From NCBI RefSeq assembly GCF_000226115.1, contig NC_016460.1:372001-436000 (forward strand): DNA of 64,000 bases, in the 5' to 3' direction. The translations under genes and the position numbers were made by a program. The notes below the pieces were generated by a model. That model worked only from the letters and a program-made list of their open reading frames with translations, searched no databases and was not told the DNA's origin. Positions 44,975-56,410 of the stretch are shown piece after piece (position 1 is the first letter of the stretch; the number at the start of each line of letters is the position of its first letter). The DNA comes from Thermothielavioides terrestris NRRL 8126 (taxonomy: Eukaryota > Ascomycota > Sordariomycetes > Sordariales > Chaetomiaceae).

Positions 44975-46217
44975 TCACAGACAGCTCGAGCCGTCGTCGC
45001 CGTGGCCGGAGCTCTTGGAGTACAGCTTCTTGAAGTTGGACGTGACGGTGCCGCCGGCCTTCTGCAGCAGCTCCTTGCCGCGGGCCGACTTGCTGCGCCC
45101 GTACAGCTTGTGCATGGCCGCGATGTCGCGCTGGCTCGGCGCGCCGTTGATCGGGATGCGGCTGCCGTCCGGCTTGAGCAGGATCGGCTGGCGCTGGTCG
45201 TTGCCCGGGCTGGCGTCGCCGATCGCGCCCGCGCCGGACGGGTCTGCATCAGTGTGAGCATGTGTGCGTGGTCTTAAGGGGGTTGGGTCTTTGGGTCTCA
45301 GGGGGTGGGGAGAGGGGGGGGGGGGGGGGGGGGGGGAGAGAGGGTAAATTACAGATCATGATGGAGTCCCAGTCGACGTCCTTGGCGCTCGTGCCGGCGG
45401 AGGTGGCCACGCCCATGACCCGCGGCATGGGCAGGTAGTCGCGGGCGCTGAACTGCGCCTTGCTGGCAAACTCGTAGTCCTTGCACAGCATGTCCATGCC
45501 GATGCGGTCGCCGTAGCCCCGGCTCCCAGGGTTTTGGACAATCAGGCCGCCGCCGGCCATGCGCCTCGCGTAGTCCTTGAGGTTCTCGCACCGCCAGTTG
45601 CCGCCGTTCTCGGGCCCGAACACCGAGCCGCCCAGGGCGTTATGGATCGTGCCGCGGCTCCAGAAGGCCGGGTTTTGGTGCTCGTGGTACAGCCCCCAGG
45701 CGTGGCCCAGCTCGTGCGCGACGTTCTTGACCTGATCCAGCATGCCCATGGACGTGCTGGTGGTCAGCAGCATCTTTGGTCGAACGTCGGGATTCTTCGA
45801 TTGGCGGATGACCGAATCGACCTGCGGCAGGGCCTCGAAGGTCGCCATCCTTCCGCTATCCCCGGTCGACTGCACCAGCAGGGTGTCGAACCGCTTCTCT
45901 CCCTTGCACTCGTCGTCGCCCACCTCGGCGAGCGTGAATTCGCTGCCAAGTCCCTGGCTCAGCCACAGGTCGTGTGCCGCGAGGAGAAGCCCCTCGAGCG
46001 CCTTCTTGTCGTCCGGCTTGTCGAAGCAGTAGCGGATCTGGCGGTTGCGCCACGGCATGCGGTCGCCCTCGCTGGGATCATCATTGATGACGAAGTAGCG
46101 CCGGGCCAGCGCATTGCTGCGCTCGTTGCTCACGGGCGGCTGCCAGACATGGCTCCCGGCCAGGACTCGGCGCGTCCCGACCACGAGCGCGACGAGAGAC
46201 ACGAGCAACAATTTCAT
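44975..46217 (-). CDS. Secreted astacin-like (M12A-type) metalloprotease
   Basis: Two exons (46,217-45,353 and 45,243-44,975) give 377 residues. The signal peptide is MKLLLVSLVALVVGTRRVLA. The zinc motif HELGHAWGLYHEHQNP (about residues 167-182) is a complete metzincin HExxHxxGxxH with the Glu that follows in astacins. The Met-turn SIMIYPSG is restored by splicing (T|AC). An upstream region around IRYCFDKPDDKKALEGLL matches the start of a ZnMc fold. The C-terminal tail is basic and Ser/Gly-rich, ending SSCL. It is likely an extracellular endopeptidase. The only intron contains a run of 23 G on the plus strand (45,314-45,336). It is divergent from the chitinase gene. Confidence 0.88.
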
Positions 46218-47033
46218 GGCGACTCGTATGGGGAAAGGAAAGATTGGCAAACACATAGAAGGATGTCGCGATACTGGTGCTGGAGTACAACAGGGAGGGG
46301 AGGACAACAAGGAGGAGCACCCTGGGGAGATCCGATGAATCGTCGGGGGACCAGACCGCCGGTTTGCAAGCGAACGCTGCCAGAGCTTCCACGGTACCCA
46401 TTGCATCCACAAGTCATCCCGACGGGCCTGGACGTTCGCCTACATGCATCTATCGCATACTCATAGTCCCCTCGCTAACTCGATCACATCCGACGTGACC
46501 CGGTTGTGCCGGCTCCGGCTGACGGGATTGACATCACCGCATGGGCTGTGCTGTCAGCGCATGCAACATTGCCATCCTGCAATGCTCCCAAACCCCCGGC
46601 GCCCAATTTGGCGGTGGAGCAAGAGGATTTCGTACCGGTACCTGGCTGCAGCCCTGCGGGGACACCGGCAGTGCTTGGCGGCGATCCTTCGCTCTTCGCG
46701 TCTTGAGCCTTCGCCACGCCTGTAACGTTGTCCGCTCGTGGGGCCGGCCGGCGATCGCCAGCGTCGGGTGAGACAGCTGCTCGCGCTTACCATTGGCGCG
46801 ACATCGGTCCGGATATGGGAATAGGAAAACGAGAAGGCGGCCATGCGGCCGAGAGCGCTCGGAACTTGCTTGCCGGCCGGTTTCTTGAGGCCAGATGCTT
46901 GTGTCTGGTCTCTAGGTCTCGAGCAAGTCGGGACTGCTCTGCTTCTTTGACGTGTCGCTGAAGCCACCGTCCATCTTTCTGGCCTGCGTGCCTTCCAGGT
47001 TGCCTTGACCCATCACCCCGACGGCTCACCACC
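46218..47033. promoter_or_regulatory. Shared upstream region of metalloprotease and chitinase genes
   Basis: The two start codons point away from each other across 816 bases with no convincing gene between them, so promoters for both are expected here and could be shared. No specific factor site was assigned. Confidence 0.45.
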
Positions 47034-48754
47034 ATGAAGGCCTCTCTGGGATGTACGTTGCTCTGGCTCGGCCTGGCCGTCGCAGCCAGCAGTTATGAAG
47101 AGGAGTTCATGTCCCAGGCCCTCCGGAGCAAACGCGGCCAGCTATTGATACGCGACGACTCTGATGACGGCAAGTGCTCCAAGAAAAAGCCGTGCAAGAG
47201 CGGGTGTTGCGGCCCGCTGTAAGTTGCCTCCCCGACTAGAGGGAGGTCGTCACGGCGGCTAACAGACGTTCAGGGACGACACGGGAGTCGGCATCTGCGG
47301 CACGGGGCCCAAGTTCTGCGGCAAAGGCTGCACCTCGTCGTGCGACTACAAGAGCGAGTGCGACCCGGGCTGGGGCATGCAGTGGTCCAACTCGTCGAAA
47401 TGCCCGCTCAACGTGTGCTGCAGCCAGTACGGCTTCTGCGGTACAACGGACCAATACTGCCAGGGCAAGGTTGTGTCGGTGCCTCAGTGCGACCCGAACA
47501 AGAACAGCTCCCATGCCCGGACCATCGGCTACTACGAAGGCTGGAACTGGCAGCGCCCCTGCGGGACCATGAAGCCGTCCCAGATCCCGATCGGGTACTA
47601 CAGTCACGTCTACTTTGCTTTCTCCCTCGCCAACCCCCACACCTTCCGGCTGGAACCCATGGACTCGAAGACGGGCACGCTGTACGACGGCGTGGCCGAG
47701 CTGAAGATGCGCCAGCCCAGCCTGGAGGTGTGGATCGCCGTCGGGGGCTGGGCCATGAACGACCCGGGCCCGCACCGGACCACCTTCTCAGACATTGCGA
47801 AATCCGAGAAGGCCCAGGACGAGTTCTTCGAGTCGCTGATCACCTTCATGATGGCCAACAACTACGACGGCGTGGACATCGACTGGGAGTACCCCGTGGC
47901 CGACGATCGCGGCGGCACCGAGGCGGACTTCAAGAACTACGTTACCATGATCAAGCGCCTGCGCCAGCGTCTCAACCAGCTCGGCGTTCCCAAGGGCCTG
48001 TCCATCACGCTGCCTGCGTCGTACTGGTACCTGCGCGGGTTCGACATCATCAACCTGGAGCCCCATGTTGACTTTTTCAATGTCATGACCTACGATATCC
48101 GTGAGTATTCGAATCTTCCCAACCATCTCCAGCTAGCTGGCTGACCTCGATCGTTTCCCCTGTACAAAAAAAGACGGCGTCTGGGACGCAAACATTCCCT
48201 CTCTCGGGCCGTACGCCCACGCGCACACGAACCTGACCGAGATCGAGGAGGCGCTCAAGCTGCTCTGGCGCAACAACATCAACCCGGAGCGGGTCAACCT
48301 GGGGCTGGGCTTCTACGGGCGCAGCTTCACCATGAAGGACCCGGGCTGCATGGCGGCCGGGTGCGAGTACAAGAGCGCGGGCAAGGGCGGCAACTGCACG
48401 GGCACCCCGGGCGTGCTGTCGGCGCACGAGATCACGCAGATCATCAAGGGCGGCGCCAAGGTGACGCGCGACAACGCCGCCGCCGTCGAGATCGTCACCT
48501 GGGACAAGAACCAGTGGGTCTCGTGGGACAGCACCGAGACGCTGGCCATGAAGGTCAAGTACGCCAACGAGCGCTGCCTCGGCGGCGTCATGGTCTGGGC
48601 CATCGACCTCGACGACGGCACGCTGATCAATTCGCTGGCCGACACCGGCCGGCCCACCTACGACTACATCTCGAACCTGCCGTGGATGACGGGCTGTTTC
48701 GGGTCCGAGTTGCCCGACTGGGCGTTTTTGAATGACACGGACACGGATGACTAG
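47034..48754 (+). CDS. GH18 chitinase with chitin-binding (CBM18-type) domain
   Basis: Three exons (47,034-47,218; 47,274-48,100; 48,174-48,754) give 530 residues. A signal peptide is followed by a Cys-rich region with the hevein-type pattern GVGICGTGPKFCGKGC and CPLNVCCSQYGFCGTTDQYC (about residues 65-140). The GH18 barrel starts at ARTIGYYEGWNW. The second conserved strand reads WIAVGGW, and the catalytic DGVDIDWEYP (about residues 260-269) has the acid Glu. Later strands give FFNVMTYDIHGVWD across intron 2, LGLGFYGRSF and GGVMVWAIDLDD. It hydrolyses beta-1,4-N-acetylglucosamine polymers outside the cell. It resembles fungal subgroup C (killer-toxin-like) chitinases but is shorter and lacks their LysM; such chitinases often lie near LysM genes, as here. 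Confidence 0.93.
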
Positions 48755-49001
48755 GGAGCTGATGGCGGAGGTGTTCGCGATTTTTTTTTTTCTGACCTGG
48801 TGCAAATCGTTAAAGAGCGACGAGCCAGATACAATATCCTGAGCTTAGCCAACATGCTTCACACATCTCGTCTGGTGCTGATGATGTCCGTCTGGTTCTT
48901 GATGAGTATTGATCTGGAATGCTAATCCGCCGACTGCTCGAACACCCAGCCCACAATTTGACGACAGACAATGTGATTACAAGCCAAGGATGGCGTGGCC
49001 A

Positions 49002-50670
49002 TCAGCCCATCGAGCCAGATTCAGTATTTCCTTGATCTTCGCTGCGAGACCATCTGACACAGTGTGGACCAGTTGTCGACAGCTTCTTGCGGGGCAGTAT
49101 AGAGAAATTGCTTTTGGTATTCCTGGTTGACAGGAGGAAAGGAGACAGGACCCATGCGAGGAGCGTCCTGTTGGAACCGCTGCGCAGGCTCGGGAAGATG
49201 AAGCTATCACGATGCAAGCGATGCACACAACTGGGAACAATCGTGGTGTTGAGGATGTTGTATTGTGGGAGAGTTCTCCTGATCAGGAGCCCAGTCTTGG
49301 GCGGCAGTTGGGCATCAAGCCGGTGGATCCTAATCTCGGTGGGCCGGCCCGGAGCCCCGGGCCGGGCCGGTTCTGACACGTCCAGGTCCATGAGGTCAGA
49401 CACAGGTTGGGGGCTGAGGGGAGGGAAAATGTCCATTTCAAGTCCGAGGTCACGCTCGTAATGAAAGGACCTGTGCCTGAGGTCCTTGCGAAAGGGCATC
49501 CAATCGAACACAATGGACAGTAGCTGCAGCTCCGGCATACACAGCATTGCCCGCGATGCCCGCACGACCAGCTCGTTGAAGACGGGTTGAAACTCGCGCG
49601 CGCCGGGCAGGCGGGGATTCTTTTTTTGGATGGCATAGCGTAGGCCCTCTGGCGTAGAGGGATGGGCGTGGATGACGATGCGCTCAATGTGTGGCCACGA
49701 GGGCGGCGCTCCCGACAGCGGTTCAGGCCAAAAGAGCTCTGGGCTGAGAAGGAAGCTCCCAGTCAGCTGCAGGGACCGCAACTGCTGGGAAAGCTTATGA
49801 AGCACGGGAGTCAGGGGATCCGGTACGGCTTGGGGAGAAGGTGTGAAATCGTCAGGAGTGGCGAAAGTAGTGACGTGAAGAGTAAGGTGCTGCAAATTAC
49901 CCATTGCCAATGCCGACGGCGAGAGACGTGTTGCCAACATCTTCCTCTGTTCCGACTTGACCGCCATCGCGGGATTGAATGAATCCGCTGTTTCCAATTG
50001 GACCTCGGTGGCGTCGGTACACGCGGCCAGGCAGTCGAACAGCCAGTCAGGATGGCTGCTGCTCTCATAGTCGCCCTTTGCCCGTCTCCACGATACTGTC
50101 AGCCCGCTAACGCCTCTGAGCGGCTGCGGTCTCCAATACAGGGAGGAACGGTAGTTCGGAGTTGGGGCAGCCAGTGGCTGGGGAGCACCACCCGCGACAA
50201 CTTCAAGTTCCAGGGTTAGGCGCTCGAATAAGTTGGAGGGCAGGGGTTGCGACTGATCGTTGTTAGCGAAAGCTAGCCAAGCAAGTGACACACACCCGCC
50301 GACTAGGGGAGCGTCTCACCCAGTAGAGACGGAGAAACGCCCACAGACACTTGAGCTCGAACGCCGCCCAATAGTGGTACACTTGATTCTCAGAGAACCC
50401 GCGCTTTTGCTCCGCTTGTGAGTCAACCGGCTGGATCACCATACGATACTTGAGATGACGGAGATGGCAACGGCGGCGGCGGTCCGACAGAAAGGACTCT
50501 AGCATCGGCATATCGCCAAAGTTGACAGTCAGCGAGCTGAAGAGGTGGCGTTCTACGGCATACTTCCACCGACGCGAGAGTGTTGCGAAGCTTGATAGGC
50601 GTCTCTTCCGCTTGAATCTGGCTAGATGGTCAACGATCCTGTTGACAGCGTGCTGAGGCAGCCTGTCCAT
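49002..50670 (-). CDS. F-box protein of the expanded fungal LRR-like family
   Basis: Two exons (50,670-50,320 and 50,252-49,002) give 533 residues. The N-terminus MDRLPQHAVNRIVDHLARF and LSSFATLSRRWKYAVERHLF is an F-box, the adaptor helix set that binds Skp1 in SCF ubiquitin ligases. The remainder has short leucine-containing repeats (LQHLTLHVTTF, LRSLQLTGSFLLSPELFWP, WPHIERIVIHAHPSTPEGL, MLCMPELQLLSI). The intron acceptor was placed after a CTAAC branch site. The last about 110 residues (from RPGAPGRPTEIRIHRL) do not look like the usual family end, and their DNA is duplicated at 14,363-14,570 in RIP-mutated form. The true 3' end could therefore differ from the one given. Confidence 0.75.
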
Positions 50671-51560
50671 CTTGCTGATTTCTCCAACACGGGAGGAATA
50701 GGAAGAACAAAGCGGTCAATGGCGTCCGGTGGCTATTGCAGCAGCCCAATCCGATCCACACTTATACAACACCTCAGAGCTGTTGTTTGCGAATGGTTCA
50801 TCGGTCGTCATTGCCAGCCGTCTTCTACGCCGCTGGCAGGAGTCAGATGGCATAATATTTGGCAATGAACAACATACTACAAACTTTGGACCAAGATATG
50901 CTTGCATTGCTTGCATTGCTGCAAAACTGTGTTGGCCCCGTCACTGACACACGGCAAACCCTGAGGAGACAAGATTGACGCCTAGCAAACTACCTTGATG
51001 ATGCCCGAGAAGGAGCGCTTCTATAGTAACGTTGTTGCTTCTGGGCTGACCGCCACCATAGCTGGATTTGGCATCGGAGTCAGGAGAGGAGTTGTGTCTC
51101 TTTGACGCTATCCTGGTGCATGTCAGCCGGCCCGGCAAAAGGGATGAAAGAGTAGCGATGGATGGGGAGCAACCGCATGGCCGTGCCCGCGTTGTGTTAC
51201 ATGAATTCCTCTTGTCAACCAGAAAGCCCGGGTTGTGGAAACGGCGGAGCGTACGAGGAATCGGAGGTTGGTGCTCATTTTCGTACCGGGTATTTCGTTG
51301 ATTGCTACTGAACGGTCAGGTAGTCAATGAGCGCAGGGCAGCATATTGCCGCAATTAAGCTGGTACTACCCTCGCCCCGAAGGTCGTGCTAAATATAGAC
51401 CGGGCAGAACGTGGCGTGGATAAAGTACGCCGACGCCTGTGCTCGCCGTCGGTGTCTGCCCGGGCAGCCTAGCACTATGTGAAATGGCGGCCAGATGATC
51501 TCCGGTTACTGAAGACTGACTGCCTGAAACTTGTTCCAGCTTTCCTTGATCGGAATCGCC
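50671..51560. other. Intergenic, no supported gene
   Basis: Promoter side of the F-box gene. Short open frames only; nothing recognised. Confidence 0.45.
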
Positions 51561-52013
51561 ATGATGGTGCTCCGACATGCCCTGCTCCTGGCAGGAACTG
51601 TTGTCATCGCCGGCCAGTCGACACTTGCGCAGGACACTCCTGTCTCCTCCGTGGCTGCTGCCGCCCCTTCGACAAGCCTTGAAACGCCCTCCTCATCAAC
51701 TGTGTTGACAACCTTGGCAACGACTTTGCAGACCACTGCCGTACCGCCGCAGTCCGCCGAGCCATCGACTCCGGAGACCAGCTCGGGTGCTGTAGTTGCC
51801 TCCTCCTCCGTTGAGACTTCGGCGCCAATTTGTGAGAGCACCGACAAGCCATCGACGACCTCAACCTCCCCCAGCTCGACCACGCACGTAGTGGTTCACA
51901 TGCCGACGGGATACGTCAACGTCACGCAACTGGAGTGGACCGTAGTTTGGCGGCGGTGTACCATGCCGTCGACGAAACCGACTTTATTGCCGACGCCTTC
52001 GTCGCTGCCCTGA
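51561..52013 (+). CDS. Ser/Thr-rich secreted protein (hypothetical)
   Basis: The ATG at 51,561 opens 150 residues. MMVLRHALLLAGTVVIAG and cleavage near STLAQ make a good signal peptide. About half of the rest is Ser, Thr, Pro and Ala (SSSTVLTTLATTLQTT), typical of O-glycosylated wall or surface proteins. Only two Cys are present. The end (TMPSTKPTLLPTPSSLP) may be artificial: a GTAGTT donor-like site follows LEWT, so a second exon is possible. No domain was recognised. Confidence 0.5.
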   Translation: MMVLRHALLLAGTVVIAGQSTLAQDTPVSSVAAAAPSTSLETPSSSTVLTTLATTLQTTAVPPQSAEPSTPETSSGAVVASSSVETSAPICESTDKPSTTSTSPSSTTHVVVHMPTGYVNVTQLEWTVVWRRCTMPSTKPTLLPTPSSLP

Positions 52014-53169
52014 GGAGGATGGAGATGATGCGGCAGCACCAGGAGCCTGTCTTTCATCTCGAGCCAGTGGCCGTCCAGGCGGGGGCAAGGGTGCTGTGAT
52101 TGGGGCCATCACGGGCGTTGCTCAAGAGATGGGTCTGGACAAACAGCAAGTCAAATATCTGTTTTTCACTGGCAATCTGCAAGCAAATCTATCAGAGGAG
52201 ATCGCTCAATGAGAATCTATCAGTGACATGACAGCCCACGCAAACTAAATCCAAAAGCCCCATGGATTGTGCCAAACACGCCACGCCGGAATAGTTACCA
52301 CGGCCCAGTGCCGGTTCCCGTCGATGCTCCGCGCCGTCCCCTCCCATCCATCGCTCCTTCGGCTCTCTTCGATTACCAAATACCACCCTAGTGCGTCAAC
52401 TAGTTCCAGGATATCCATCTGCTCCTTGCTCATGGCCAAAATGGATCACCTCCCAATCCTCGTCGCCATCGAACCCTACACAGCGCGACAACAGTCACAT
52501 CAACCTGTCACCCAGCGCACTCTACCTCCGCTCAACCGCCACCTACTCTCCCTCCACCGCCTCCTCCCCATCCCGGCCGTCTCCGCCAGCGCAGTGCCAC
52601 CCCACATAAGAAACTCCAAGCCGCCCATCCGCGCGTGGCGCCGACCCCGACCGCGCCATCCACTCCGGTCCGGGCGCGCGCTCCACCACCCGCCGTCACC
52701 GCAGCGCAAGGCAAAGCATTGCCATGCATTTCATACTATTCCGTGCGGAACGATTCGATAGGCGTACATAATACCCCGACATCAGCTGCAGTTTTGTCGA
52801 CCCCCCCCCCCCCCCCTTTTTGCGCAGAGCAGCAGATGTCAAACAAGGAATGAGAACGATTGTCCTTGCATCAGCATTTGTTGCCCTTATAAGGAGGAGG
52901 GCCGAGGGCACATCAGTGGCTGGAAGAGAGCCGGAGAGAAGAGGATGTAGATTGAGGAAGCTCCTCCCACATTTTGTCTGATTCTGATTCTGATCCTGCG
53001 CTGCTTTACCCATTGCGTTGGCATTATGCCATGACGTAGAGTTGTTCCCCTGCTGAGTTCAAAAAAGCACCTGTCTCCAACTTCAATTCATATACCACGT
53101 ATTAGAGCTTGTCGGGGTGGTGGAAGTTAAGAGACCCCTGGTGGTGAACGTACGGGCGCTGTGGGCTGG
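52014..53169. other. Intergenic with a C-run
   Basis: No supported gene. A run of about 18 C followed by T5 lies at 52,801-52,823. Confidence 0.45.
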
Positions 53170-53388
53170 TTATTCGCAGTCGTCGCTGCAGCACCAGCAA
53201 TCCTCCCAGAACAAACCGCCGCAGCCCCCGCAACCGTACCCGATATTTTGGCAACGTGTGTTACAGTCGGGCAGATTGGGATCGTCGCACGACTCATAGT
53301 GCTGCCATGAAACGTCCGGCGTGCCGTCACAAAGCGCCCTCACAGAGACGAAGAAGAGGACCGGAGTCAGGAGAAGAGAGGCCTTCAT
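53170..53388 (-). CDS. Small secreted cysteine-rich protein, 72 residues
   Basis: A single exon from the ATG at 53,388. MKASLLLTPVLFFVSVRA is a signal peptide. The mature part of about 54 residues holds ten Cys (ESCDDPNLPDCNTRCQ, GYGCGGCG, EDCWCCSDDCE), an even number that could form five disulfides, and it is acidic. A TATAAG on the minus strand near 53,535 lies about 150 bases upstream of the start. Small secreted Cys-rich proteins of fungi include effectors and antimicrobial peptides, but the Cys pattern was not matched to a named family, so the role is unknown. Confidence 0.7.
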   Translation of the reverse strand: MKASLLLTPVLFFVSVRALCDGTPDVSWQHYESCDDPNLPDCNTRCQNIGYGCGGCGGLFWEDCWCCSDDCE

Positions 53389-55417
53389 GTTGGTGATCAA
53401 ATGAGGAAAGATGAGACTAAACAGCTGGGAGGTGGGTTTGCAGAACTTTCCCGGCCGGATTCTGAACGCGCAGACGGGGGTCTCGCTGATGGTCTGGATG
53501 GCGTGGAGCAGAAGACACGGGAACTCGACCGCTTCTTATAGTTGATGCGAGGAGGACCCGGTAGTACGGAGCTACGAGACACGTCTTCTCCACAGACGCA
53601 CATAGGCAAGCAGTAAGCCGCCTTCCCTTTTCCATCATGGTCACCGTTGGCTGCTTAGCAGGAGGAGAAATCAGCGACGATCGACGGTGATGTGTTCAGT
53701 GATCCTCGCGGGGTACAGGGCAACTAACGTATCCGGGACTCTGTCATGCCTTGATTTGCGAGGTCGCTAAGTCTGGACAACAGCGATCGGCCAGAGCCGG
53801 AGTGCTGACCACACCATGTTCATAGGCCTGGTTTGCTCGGCTCTGTTAACTCGCATGCTAATAGGTCGGGATCTAGCTCGATCGGCACCTGTTGACGTAC
53901 TTGTGTGTCATGGCTACCACTGTCACGGTGCTGAACTTCCGTAAGCTCCCTTTGAGAATAGTTAGAGGTAATTAGCTTGTAAGCGGTCAGTTCAGTCTAT
54001 CCGAAGGCCATAAGCAGGTCTTCCAATCTCGCAGTGATTATCGCTGTGTATTGGATTTCAGCGAGCTCACAGGGCCAGTGTCTCCGCGACCTCCGCTTGG
54101 CGATCGACATCATATCAGATTTGTCTCCTCAATTGCCTGTTCACTCGACGCATGAGACACAGGCAACGCAGCTTCTGAATTGTGCCCCAACTTCTTGCAC
54201 CATCCCACCGACTTCAGCCCCTCCATCCCTCCTAGCAATTGCCTAAATATGCTGCTCCGGGTCCACCGCTGTACGCTCCTTTGCAACCCATCCCATTCGA
54301 CTCCCAGGGAAGAGCATCACGCCACTCTCCGTACGGCAGTGAGCTAAGAAGCCGCCGTCGATCTAAGTCGTCCAAAGTGAAGTCCAATTCCGCCAGCCCC
54401 GCCACACTGGGCTCTCGCTCAGGGGTCAGTTTCGTTATCGATGGTAGTAGAAACGTTCCGGCCGCCGACGTGGTCACTTGCCCGCCCAAGCTGGGATTCA
54501 TTCACGCTCCCCCCTCCCCCCAATCGACGCGCGCGCTTGTTTGCTGCCCCCGGGGCTTTCTCCCAAGAAGCCCAATCTGGCAATGTCCGAGCACGAGTCT
54601 CAGCTTTGCTGCCGCACGCACTCGGCCGGTGTCACGTTAGCCAGCTCCTTGAAGATGTGGCGGAAGTGTTACCGACAGATCCCCTCCCATCACGCCACGG
54701 AGGCCAGAAACCCCGGCGTGCCCGGCGACGGCAACGGGTGGGCCCGCAAACAAGTCCCGCCCTACCAGGGCCCGCACCCGCTGGACGGCCTTCACCTTGT
54801 CGCATCGAGCGGAGAGTGTTCGCGTAGCTGGCGGATGACCCACCAAGCTCTAGTGACTTCTGTGAGACCCCAAACGGCGCAGATTATTGGATAAGTGACC
54901 AATATAACATCGTCAGCATGCCCGGCACGCCGGTGTTGCTCTAGAGACTAGAGACCACATTAGGAGGGGTTGGACTCCGCAAACAAGCATTCTGTTTGGA
55001 GATGAGTGACCCTAGGCACAGCGAAAGTCACGACTAGCACATCTGTGCCGGCGTAATTTATCTGTGTCGAACGTTCTTGATTCCAAGGAGTCGGAGCATC
55101 TAATGATATGCTTGTTCGAAACCTGGATGCCCAGGAAAAGGCCACTATTTTTGTGTGATGGGGTACAGACTAACAGGAATTTGTTATGCACGCTCGGCGA
55201 GATTGGGTGTCATCGTCGCTTCGCTTCGATCAAGCCGCCCCGGAACATATCCGATGACGAGCTGATTGACATGCCGAGCGGTGGACCGACCGTACGGGAA
55301 CCCTAGTGTAGATCTGTCATTGGTTGCGCACACTAGGAACAGGGCCATATATGTAGTAGTGAGGCGTTGCCGACGGTGGCTCCTGGCAATCCCCTGTCTG
55401 CAAGTCTCTGAGGCTAC
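53389..55417. other. Intergenic, no supported gene
   Basis: Two kilobases without a recognisable gene. A minus-strand ATG frame at 54,501-54,232 (89 codons) and plus-strand frames at 54,239-54,894 overlap one another and show no family features. Confidence 0.4.
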
Positions 55418-56410
55418 CTAGGTTGTTCCCACGCGCAGCATGTCCACCACGGCTGGAAATAACTCCCTTATCCACAGCCGATACCCCTCCAAGCCCAAGT
55501 GCACATGGTCCACCAGGTGTTCCTCCGGCGTCACATCCCGCGGCGCAGGCAAGAACACCACCCTTTCCTCCATCCTCCCGTCCCGTCCCAGACATTCTTT
55601 GTTCAGACTCTCGACCACCTCCTTCAGCTTGCCGTTCGCCTTGTCCACCAAACGCGGTGCCACATCCGCCCGATAAAACAACCCGGTGAGCAGCACCCTG
55701 CATTCCCTGCTCACACCGAGCAGCGCCCTCAGCACCACCGCCAAGGCCTCCACATCCCGGTTGGCCAGCCCCTTCCTGCCAGTTATGTTATTCGTCCCCG
55801 CGTGAACCACCCACAACTTCACGTTGCCGGCGCTGGCTAAAAGGGGCAGCAGCCCGGGAAGGCGGTCCTTCCCTTCCCGCGTTTGTCCATCCCCATCCTC
55901 ATCCCCTTCGCCCACCGCACCTCCCTCCAGGTGCCCTCCCCCATCCTCAACCCCCGACTGCCCCTGACCCCGACCAGGCCCAGAGTCCTCATCCCCAACC
56001 AGCCGATACGCAACATTCTGCACCCTGTCGCCGCCCACGCCCGCATTGAACATCCCGTCAAGACGGCGACGATGACGCTCGGGGCTCGAGCCAGGGAAGA
56101 GCGCGGCGAGCGCGGCGTCGTCGAGAAGCGTCGGCGAGGGCCAGGGCGACGGAGGCGAATTCGGCGACGCGCCGGTCGTGGTCAGGCACTCTAGCATGGA
56201 GTCGCCCAGAAGGACCACGGTTGGGGGGCTGCTTCGCTGGATCGATTCGACGAGGAGGGGGATGTGGGCTGTTTTGGAGGTCTCGCAGGAGCGGGGTTTG
56301 AATTTGGCGATGCGGTGGAGAGGGGCCAGGAGGGATTGAAGAGGCTCTGGGGTGGCGGTGGTGGTGGCTGTTGCGGCCGTTGTGGGCGGTTTGCCCTGAG
56401 GTGCGGCCAT
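55418..56410 (-). CDS. SGNH hydrolase, PAF-acetylhydrolase-like
   Basis: A single exon of 330 residues from the ATG at 56,410, without a signal peptide. Block I reads VVLLGDSMLECL (Ser nucleophile), block II FNAGVGGDRVQNVAYRL (Gly), block III LWVVHAGTNN (Asn), and block V DHVHLGLEGYRLW (Asp and His two residues apart). These fit the PAF-acetylhydrolase Ib catalytic-subunit type of SGNH esterase. A low-complexity acidic Gly/Asp/Glu insert (about residues 140-178, GEGDEDGDG) separates blocks II and III and is unusual. It is probably a cytosolic esterase of unknown substrate. Confidence 0.85.
   Translation of the reverse strand: MAAPQGKPPTTAATATTTATPEPLQSLLAPLHRIAKFKPRSCETSKTAHIPLLVESIQRSSPPTVVLLGDSMLECLTTTGASPNSPPSPWPSPTLLDDAALAALFPGSSPERHRRRLDGMFNAGVGGDRVQNVAYRLVGDEDSGPGRGQGQSGVEDGGGHLEGGAVGEGDEDGDGQTREGKDRLPGLLPLLASAGNVKLWVVHAGTNNITGRKGLANRDVEALAVVLRALLGVSRECRVLLTGLFYRADVAPRLVDKANGKLKEVVESLNKECLGRDGRMEERVVFLPAPRDVTPEEHLVDHVHLGLEGYRLWIRELFPAVVDMLRVGTT

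Noticed and set aside
54232..54894. Minus-strand 89-codon frame and overlapping plus-strand frames
   Set aside because: They compete on opposite strands and none has recognisable features or splice support.
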